Shown here in pieces: positions 6,813-11,756 of a stretch of 11,756 nucleotides of DNA. Both the position numbers and the translations under genes were made by a program. This DNA comes from Candidatus Kaiserbacteria bacterium. Its GTDB lineage: Bacteria > Patescibacteriota > Minisyncoccia > Phycocordibacterales > UBA918. Every line of letters starts with the position of its first letter. Position 1 is the first letter of the stretch. Below the pieces are notes generated by a model, which did not search any database, had not been told where the DNA came from, and worked only from the letters and a program-made list of their open reading frames with translations. The stretch covers positions 1 to 11,756 of the forward strand of contig SKGH01000075.1 in assembly GCA_007117575.1 (NCBI GenBank), read 5' to 3'.

Positions 6813-8576
6813 TCATTCAACAATATCTTCAACATCACTTATCTCTTTACGTACTTTTCGCTTAGCATCAGACAGGGCTCTTTTCATCTCGGCCATTAAT
6901 TCTGTCTCTGTCTTAGTTAATTTACCATTTTTATGTTGCTTGATAAGTTTTTCACGCTCTTTTGATAATAAAGACTCGAGTCTATCGAACTCATTTACGG
7001 CTATCACCAAAGCTTCATGTGCTTCTCTTTTGACGCCAACTCTAAGTGTCTTTACTCTACGCCAAGTCATAATTGACAAAATTATACTCAACAGTAGTAA
7101 AGCAAATAATGGCACCATAACTGACAAAACATTCAAAACCAGTGAGCCTATACGTAACAAACCAGGTTGCTCCACCACCATTCTAACCGGGTCAGATACT
7201 TCACTGCGCGCTCCATACTCATCGACTGATACAGCCACCAGCTCATAAACCCCATAATCAAGTCTGCCGTCAGGTATAAATATAAACAAGCCGTCTTCAT
7301 CGCTCTTTACCAAATACTCTTTCTCCGCAAACTTTTCCGAGCTACCTAGTCCAAGCTTACGGATCGTCACCGTGACTTCAGAATTAGGACGAGTCATACC
7401 CTTGATCACAGGTATAACTTCACCAGACAGTGTGTTGGGGTATTCAATAAATACCGGTCTTTCAAAAGCCTCTATTACAAAAGAAAATGTAGCTATCAGA
7501 CTGTTCCCTGCCTCATTAAAAGCTTCGATAATCACACTATGATAACCGGGATCCAAGGGTGCCAATTCTAAAATACCATTTCCCTCTCTATCTATAAACT
7601 CATATGGCTCCCCTCCGTTTACTTGCACCAAATAACGATTGACTTGTGATACTTCATTTTCAGCGTTCAAAACTAAAGTCTGTATCGGACTAGCCGAGTC
7701 TGAGCCCTCTAAGAGGTCAATTGAAAAACTGGTGGGCTTCTTCGAGTCAACCGCTAAACGATAGTGAGTGACTCTACCCCACCCGTCAGCGTTACGAAAT
7801 TGAATATGGAAATACGAAACCCCGTCATCTAGACCTTCAAGAGTTATCTCACTTATTGGTGTGTCGTGTACATTGGTAGGTACAGATGTTGGTTTTTTAT
7901 CTAATAAAGTACGGACTGCTGTTACCCCTGAAGGGACAGACCATGACAATCTGGCTGTAGTCTCTTTATACCACAGGTCTGGATCAGGGTGAGTATCAGA
8001 CCTTACTACCGGCGCGGAGGGAGTATTGGCTGGTGGCACATACTCCACAACCACTTCCGGTTCAGGGCTCTCGCTGGCCACGGTTATGGTATAAGTACCG
8101 CCAGTCATGTTGTTAAGAACATTTGTCCCCATTCCGTCAGCTGCCAACACAGACCCGTCAGTAAAGCTCAACCTAGCCGTTCCGGCTTTATTGGAACGAA
8201 AAGTAACATTTAACACTACCCCCGTAGCGCCACTATAGCCGGCCGGCGTGCCTCCACTGAAGGTTACGGTACCAGCCGTGTTAGAAAAACTGGGTTCTGT
8301 GGTCCAGAGATTAAAAAGCGACCCTTTATTAAGAGACACCACTGACAATTCAGAAGGATTAAAACGCAAAGTGCCCTCAGCGGCATTGATACTTTTTCCT
8401 TGTGTATTTATAATAATACTGACTGTAAAATTTTGACCCAATGAATATACACCGGTGTTTGGACTGACTGATAAAGTAGAAGCTTCAGCCGACAAAGCGG
8501 TAATAGTCCACAACAACACCATCGAGGCTATAAAGAAAGGTATTTTTATTATGAACTTGAGCAATATGTTGGTCAT
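6813..8576 (-). CDS. Membrane-anchored cohesin protein with Ig-like modules and cytoplasmic coiled coil
   Basis: 587 residues. The signal peptide covers about 8-32 (ending Ala-Leu-Ser-Ala-Glu-Ala). A cohesin-like domain follows (34-168), with Ala-Ala-Glu-Gly-Thr-Leu-Arg-Phe (65-72), Leu-Trp-Thr-x-x-Pro (90-95), Phe-Ser-Gly-Gly (106-109) and Asp-Gly-Met-Gly-Thr (147-151). After a Pro/Glu linker (169-188) comes a beta module opening Ser-Asp-Thr-His-Pro-Asp and Trp-Tyr (193-203) and containing Asp-Gly-Val-Ser-Tyr-Phe-His; I recall this module beside cohesins in other CPR proteins. Two or three more Ig-like domains lead to a membrane helix (about 481-504), a basic stop-transfer sequence and an 82-residue helical tail (506-587) rich in Lys and Glu. 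The cohesin is outside and the tail inside, so it could link the surface scaffold to a cytoplasmic partner (inference). Tandem TGA TGA stops close it. It lies 18 nt after the gene ending at 8595. Confidence 0.88.
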   Translation of the reverse strand: MTNILLKFIIKIPFFIASMVLLWTITALSAEASTLSVSPNTGVYSLGQNFTVSIIINTQGKSINAAEGTLRFNPSELSVVSLNKGSLFNLWTTEPSFSNTAGTVTFSGGTPAGYSGATGVVLNVTFRSNKAGTARLSFTDGSVLAADGMGTNVLNNMTGGTYTITVASESPEPEVVVEYVPPANTPSAPVVRSDTHPDPDLWYKETTARLSWSVPSGVTAVRTLLDKKPTSVPTNVHDTPISEITLEGLDDGVSYFHIQFRNADGWGRVTHYRLAVDSKKPTSFSIDLLEGSDSASPIQTLVLNAENEVSQVNRYLVQVNGGEPYEFIDREGNGILELAPLDPGYHSVIIEAFNEAGNSLIATFSFVIEAFERPVFIEYPNTLSGEVIPVIKGMTRPNSEVTVTIRKLGLGSSEKFAEKEYLVKSDEDGLFIFIPDGRLDYGVYELVAVSVDEYGARSEVSDPVRMVVEQPGLLRIGSLVLNVLSVMVPLFALLLLSIILSIMTWRRVKTLRVGVKREAHEALVIAVNEFDRLESLLSKEREKLIKQHKNGKLTKTETELMAEMKRALSDAKRKVRKEISDVEDIVE

Positions 8577-8594
8577 ACAATAAACTTTGTAAAG

Positions 8595-9713
8595 TTAATT
8601 CTTACCTTCTTTGTTCTCTAAGTCATCTATTTTTTCTTCACTGTCTATTTCTTCATCATCCAACCCGTCAACCTTGTCTATACCCTCCACCTCATCAACC
8701 TTATCTTCTTTCACTGAAGGAAAAGCTGGCCGTCTGCGTCTATACCACAATAAGGCGAAGAAACCTACTATGATAAGTATTATGAATACAAAAACAATAG
8801 TCAGGTAGGACACCATCTCCATAGTAGGTCTGGTTCTCAACGCTTCATCGGGAACCAGCGTAGCGATATACTCATTTCCGGCTTTATCAACAGCTTTCAC
8901 ACGAATTATACTGTTCAGGGTTTGATCTTTTAGAACATAAGGACTTTCTGTCCTTATCCATGGCGCGTCAGCTTCTCCCCACCTAAATAAATTGAAGTAT
9001 TCTATGGGTTCTTCCATAACCTCGAAATGCGACAAACCGGATTGTTTATCTGTGGTATTGAAAGATATAAAATATTTATTACCAAAAGCATTTTCACTAC
9101 GATCTAAATATATACTAAAACTTTCTGGCGGTATATTATCCTCTCTTACCAGATCTATCCATGGATTACCGTCCCTGCCTCCTATATCATTAAGGATACG
9201 TATGTCACTATTAACAAAATTCACTTTAGCATCAGTACCAAAACCATCGTTTAATAGAACTCTACTATTCGTCTCAAATTCTATTCTTGCCAAACCATCA
9301 CTTTCAGCACCCCCTACACGAAAACCCGGAACACTAAATACTAGGTCAATCAATCTATTTGTGTGTCTAGGGTCTCCGGGCAACCTACCGCAATAACCAT
9401 TAGGTATTCCACCCTCAATACGAATCTTTCTTTGATCCTTGTCAATTAAAGGTTCTTTAATCCAGACACTGATAATTGAACGGCCTCGAGACACGTCCAC
9501 TAATTCAATATCTTGATCATATCTTATAGTGATATCTATAGCGTTTATACACTGATCTTTGTCTGGATTTATTCTAACGGACACAACAGTGGTGTCGCCT
9601 AATTTTAATTCCCTTTCCTGCGGATCTAAATACAAAGTCGCTGAAAAAGCGGATAACGGTAGTAAATTAAAGATTACCGCAACTAGCAATAAATTCCCGA
9701 TCAGTCGTATCAT
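8595..9713 (-). CDS. Membrane-anchored cohesin protein with acidic cytoplasmic tail
   Basis: 372 residues. The signal peptide covers about 1-25 (Leu-Ser-Ala-Phe-Ser-Ala). The cohesin-like domain (26-175) shows Asn-Ala-Ile-Asp-Ile-Thr-Ile (57-63), Val-Trp-Ile-x-x-Pro (83-88), Gly-Gly-Ile-Pro-Asn-Gly (101-106) and Leu-Leu-Asn-Asp-Gly-Phe-Gly-Thr (153-160). Cys55 and Cys108 could form a disulfide, which the other two cohesins here lack. An Ig-like domain follows (about 195-290), then a membrane helix (301-323), four arginines and a very acidic tail (331-372). The layout displays the cohesin outside the cell with a short linker. It is the first gene of the four-gene operon. A TGnTATAAT promoter lies so close to the ATG that the mRNA is predicted to be leaderless, which also fixes the start. 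Its likely ligands are the dockerins of 5356-6093 and 156-1346 (inference). Confidence 0.87.
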   Translation of the reverse strand: MIRLIGNLLLVAVIFNLLPLSAFSATLYLDPQERELKLGDTTVVSVRINPDKDQCINAIDITIRYDQDIELVDVSRGRSIISVWIKEPLIDKDQRKIRIEGGIPNGYCGRLPGDPRHTNRLIDLVFSVPGFRVGGAESDGLARIEFETNSRVLLNDGFGTDAKVNFVNSDIRILNDIGGRDGNPWIDLVREDNIPPESFSIYLDRSENAFGNKYFISFNTTDKQSGLSHFEVMEEPIEYFNLFRWGEADAPWIRTESPYVLKDQTLNSIIRVKAVDKAGNEYIATLVPDEALRTRPTMEMVSYLTIVFVFIILIIVGFFALLWYRRRRPAFPSVKEDKVDEVEGIDKVDGLDDEEIDSEEKIDDLENKEGKN

Positions 9714-9719
9714 ACTTAA

Positions 9720-9728
9720 ATTATATCA
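9720..9728 (-). promoter_or_regulatory. Extended -10 promoter of the cohesin operon, leaderless
   Basis: On the minus strand TGATATAAT (9728 to 9720) is a perfect extended -10, TG-n-TATAAT. Only six bases (TTAAGT) separate it from the ATG at 9713-9711, so transcription should begin at or next to the start codon. No -35 match is seen at the expected distance, which is normal for extended -10 promoters. Confidence 0.6.
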
Positions 9729-10052
9729 GCTGAACACGACCACTATATCGCCAATGTGTGTACAATATTATTAATTATACCTAAGAGACTGAATATTAAG
9801 AACAAGTCATTACCTTTGACATCTAAAAACAGATAGGATTTTTTACTTAACAAGGTTTACTGAACAGGCTGTGTACATACATTCAGATTACATCTAAACA
9901 TACATTTCCAATAGAATTAATTATGATATAAGCAAAATATGAGTTAACATATTAAAAAATTATTTATAATACACATGAAGTATATATTGCGATGAAATAA
10001 AAAATAGCATTTTGATAAATTTATAAAAAACCATTAAAAAAGATCGACTGTT

Positions 10053-10078
10053 ATAAAGATTGATTTAATAATCTTTAT
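10053..10078 (+). promoter_or_regulatory. Hairpin or operator upstream of pyruvate kinase
   Basis: ATAAAGATT (10053-10061) pairs perfectly with AATCTTTAT (10070-10078) around an 8-nt loop, ending 33 nt before the ATG at 10112. It could be a leader stem or a regulator site. No U-tract follows, so it is not a standard terminator. Confidence 0.35.
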
Positions 10079-10111
10079 CATCATTTATAGATACTAAAAA
10101 TCACCATAATT

Positions 10112-11533
10112 ATGACAACACACCCAAAGACAAAAACAAAAATAGTTTCCACCATCGGACCAAAATCATCTGACCTCAATACTCTAAAAAAAATGCTCGA
10201 AAACGGCATGAACGTAGCTCGCTTCAATATGAGCCACGATAGCCAAACCATACAAGCCGAAAAAATTAAACTCACTCGTGAGGCTTCAAAAAAAACCAAA
10301 AAACCGGTGGCTATATTGCTTGACCTGAGCGGTCCTAAAATACGCGTAGGTGACTTCTCCACCGAGTACGTAGACTTGGTTTCCGGAGAGTCTTTTACTC
10401 TTACCACCACAAAGTGTCAGGGTGATTCTAAAAAAGTTTATGTAAATTATAGTCACCTCACCAAAGTGGTAAAACCTGGAACATATATATATCTAGACGA
10501 TGGAAAACTGAAACTGCACATAAACAAAGTAACTGACGATGAGATTGAAACCACCATCATAGTGGGTGGTAAAATAACAGGCCGAAGGGGTGTCAATATA
10601 CCTGACGCTGACTTACCTATACCCTCCTTAACGGCAAAAGACAGGAAAGATGCTAAGTTTGGAGTAGAACAAGACGTAGACTTCATGACTCTTTCTTTTG
10701 TAAGAACAGCTGATGATATACACAAACTAAGGAAATTGCTAGGCAACAACAGTTCCATAGCTATAGTAGCCAAAATAGAAACCAGACAAGCCATTGAAAA
10801 CTTAGAATCAATAGTCGAAACTTCCGACGTGCTAATGGTTGCTCGAGGCGATTTGGCCATTGAAACACCACTAGAAAGAGTACCCCTCCTGCAAAAAAAG
10901 ATAATTCGTATTGCCAACCATTATGGCAAACCGGTCATCACAGCCACTCACATGCTTAACTCCATGCGCACGGCAACCAACCCTACCAGAGCGGAAGTGG
11001 CTGATATAGCTAACGCCATTTTAGACGGCACGGATGCTTTAATGTTGTCAGAAGAAACAGCTATAGGCGAACACCCTGAAAGAGCTGTTGAAATAATGTC
11101 TCAAGTGGCCTATGGCATTGAACAAGATGACTATTACAAGAACTATCATAGACCTTGGGACTTCTCTATAGAAAACATATGCGATTCTATTACCCAATCA
11201 ATAGCATCAAGTGTAAAAAACACGGGAGCCAAACTTATAGTCGCGCTCAGTGAGAGTGGTCACACCCCTCGCATGATAGCCAGACATAGACCAGACGCAC
11301 CCATAGTCGCACTGACTCCCGACAGACATACCTACAACCAACTGCTCATCGTTTTTGGCTGTGAGCCACGCTTGGTTAAAGGTGTAAAAAACCTAAATGA
11401 GGCGATAAAATTAGCCAAAAATGTACTGCAAAACCACCAAACCATAAACAAGGGTGATGTCTTTATCCTTGGCGCCGGCATACCTTTCGAGGTGGCCGGT
11501 AGCACCAACACCATACTGATAGATCGTCTCTAA
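10112..11533 (+). CDS. pyk: Pyruvate kinase
   Basis: 473 residues, full length (E. coli PykF has 470). It catalyses phosphoenolpyruvate + ADP to pyruvate + ATP in the cytoplasm, the last step of glycolysis. Motifs in order: Lys-Ile-Val-Ser-Thr-Ile-Gly-Pro (10-17); Arg37-x-Asn39-x-Ser41, a nucleotide/metal site; Asp71-Leu-Ser-Gly-Pro-Lys-Ile-Arg78; the B-domain lid (about 79-165); Lys221-Ile-Glu223, catalytic Lys and metal ligand; Ala-Arg-Gly-Asp247-Leu, metal ligand; Ile-Thr-Ala-Thr-His-Met-Leu (276-282); Pro-Thr-Arg-Ala-Glu (291-295); and Leu-Ser-Glu-Glu-Thr-Ala (312-317). The C-terminal domain runs from about 355 to 473, with no extra PEP-utiliser domain. Leu72, Ser73, Lys76 and Val79 replace the Thr, Lys, Glu and Thr of potassium-dependent enzymes. 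It is transcribed divergently from the surface operon and has no Shine-Dalgarno. Repeat E3 lies 10 nt past its stop. Confidence 0.97.
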   Translation: MTTHPKTKTKIVSTIGPKSSDLNTLKKMLENGMNVARFNMSHDSQTIQAEKIKLTREASKKTKKPVAILLDLSGPKIRVGDFSTEYVDLVSGESFTLTTTKCQGDSKKVYVNYSHLTKVVKPGTYIYLDDGKLKLHINKVTDDEIETTIIVGGKITGRRGVNIPDADLPIPSLTAKDRKDAKFGVEQDVDFMTLSFVRTADDIHKLRKLLGNNSSIAIVAKIETRQAIENLESIVETSDVLMVARGDLAIETPLERVPLLQKKIIRIANHYGKPVITATHMLNSMRTATNPTRAEVADIANAILDGTDALMLSEETAIGEHPERAVEIMSQVAYGIEQDDYYKNYHRPWDFSIENICDSITQSIASSVKNTGAKLIVALSESGHTPRMIARHRPDAPIVALTPDRHTYNQLLIVFGCEPRLVKGVKNLNEAIKLAKNVLQNHQTINKGDVFILGAGIPFEVAGSTNTILIDRL

Positions 11534-11543
11534 CTCACAATTT

Positions 11544-11626
11544 CATGACTTACGCATTTCTGATGAAGTTCGAGGCGCTGAGAGTGACGAAAGCAACAAA
11601 GAAATTCGCCAAACGCGTAAGTCCTG
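11544..11626. mobile_element. Repeat element copy E3: 83-bp deleted derivative
   Basis: The left 38 bp match E2 (2729-2766) with one change, and the right part (11582-11623) matches E1 (77-118) at 42 of 42 positions. The 133 bp corresponding to E2 2767-2899 are missing. The ends CATGACTTACGCATTT and AAACGCGTAAGTCCTG pair at 14 of 16 positions. No direct repeat flanks it (AATTT on the left, AGTTC on the right), so it may have arisen by deletion or recombination and not by simple insertion. It begins 10 nt after the pyruvate kinase stop; its inverted ends could fold in the transcript and act as a 3' hairpin. A chance in-frame ORF (11545-11640, 31 codons) runs through it. Confidence 0.72.
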
Positions 11627-11756
11627 AGTTCGTTACTTAGAAACTGTTTGAAGTCTCACCACAAAGGGTACTTCGTCATGGTCGCTCTGCTTTCTAAGAA
11701 TACATCTTACAAACAACATGTATTGAAACCGGTTCAAGATTGTTTCGGGTCTCCGT
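11627..11756. other. Unassigned tail after E3, possibly part of a mobile element
   Basis: This stretch is somewhat richer in G+C than the spacers nearby. It is open in one plus-strand frame (from 11621 to the window end, 45 codons) and in one minus-strand frame (11755 to 11633, 40 residues ending Thr-Val-Ser-Lys then TAA). I recognise neither product. The reverse complement of 11630-11650 resembles positions 1-22 (11 identical bases, then partial match), which hints that both window edges enter related repeat sequence. The minus frame may be the C-terminal end of a protein whose stop lies 7 bp from the E3 terminus. Confidence 0.3.

Larger units (their letters stand above)
9714..10111. other. 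Divergent intergenic region between the cohesin operon and pyruvate kinase
   Basis: A 398-bp AT-rich region without a gene that must carry promoters in both directions. The minus-strand promoter is at 9720-9728. For the plus strand the best candidate is TTAACA (9944-9949) with TATAAT (9965-9970); the 15-bp spacer is short and the leader would be about 135 nt, so it is only a suggestion. A hairpin at 10053-10078 lies just before pyruvate kinase. Confidence 0.5.

Noticed and set aside
156..6815. Reassigned TGA codon, as in Gracilibacteria or Absconditabacteria
   Set aside because: TGA ends three genes at sensible positions (156-158, 6090-6092 and 6813-6815, the last as tandem TGA TGA), and no full-length gene needs TGA read through.
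8583..8596. AACTTT/AAAGTT palindrome between the first two operon genes as a terminator
   Set aside because: The 2-nt centre is too short for a stable loop and no U-tract follows; the 18-bp spacing indicates a continuous operon.
5356..9713. True cellulosome for plant polysaccharide breakdown
   Set aside because: No glycoside hydrolase, esterase or carbohydrate-binding module is visible; cohesin and dockerin domains alone do not show cellulose use.
10081..10917. Minus-strand ORFs opposite pyruvate kinase
   Set aside because: They overlap a well-supported full-length pyruvate kinase gene and show no recognisable domain.
11545..11640. 31-codon small protein gene spanning E3
   Set aside because: It is created by the deletion that joins the two element ends, has no ribosome binding site, and the corresponding frame in E2 stops early; chance ORF is more likely.

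Overview
The window looks like part of a genome from the Candidate Phyla Radiation (Patescibacteria, probably Parcubacteria-like). It is AT-rich and uses the standard code, with TGA as stop (genes ending at 156, 6090 and 6813). None of its eight genes has a Shine-Dalgarno sequence. Seven of the eight encode exported or membrane-anchored beta-sandwich or coiled-coil proteins of types common in that group. No tRNA, rRNA or CRISPR array is visible.

Layout. (1) Positions 1-121 hold the right end of a short repeat element (copy E1). (2) Positions 156-2369, minus strand, hold two genes: a membrane-anchored beta-domain protein (1374-2369) and, downstream of it, a secreted Cys-rich/Ig-like/dockerin protein (156-1346). 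(3) Positions 2370-3139 are non-coding. They hold a nested inverted repeat, a complete 216-bp copy of the repeat element (E2, with a 5-bp target duplication) and an intrinsic terminator. (4) Positions 3140-5056, minus strand, hold a large Cys/Thr/Ser-rich surface protein of a CPR-typical family. (5) Positions 5356-9713, minus strand, form a compact four-gene operon: cohesin-TM protein, cohesin-Ig-TM-coiled coil protein, TM/coiled-coil protein, cohesin-dockerin protein. It starts at an extended -10 promoter that predicts a leaderless mRNA. (6) Positions 10112-11533, plus strand, hold pyruvate kinase, divergent from the operon. (7) Positions 11544-11626 hold a shortened third repeat copy (E3), 10 nt after the pyruvate kinase stop, followed by an unassigned tail to the window end.

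Working model (inference). Two cohesins are fixed in the membrane by C-terminal helices. The small protein at 5356-6093 carries both a cohesin and a dockerin, so it could act as an adapter. The protein at 156-1346 carries a dockerin and could be cargo. Together they would form a minimal cohesin-dockerin assembly on the cell surface, with no glycoside hydrolase visible, so nothing points to cellulose breakdown. The pyruvate kinase is the only cytoplasmic enzyme; its metal-site signature (Asp-Leu-Ser-Gly-Pro-Lys) matches potassium-independent pyruvate kinases. The three repeats look like non-autonomous, internally deleted derivatives of one insertion sequence and are the clearest mobile DNA here.
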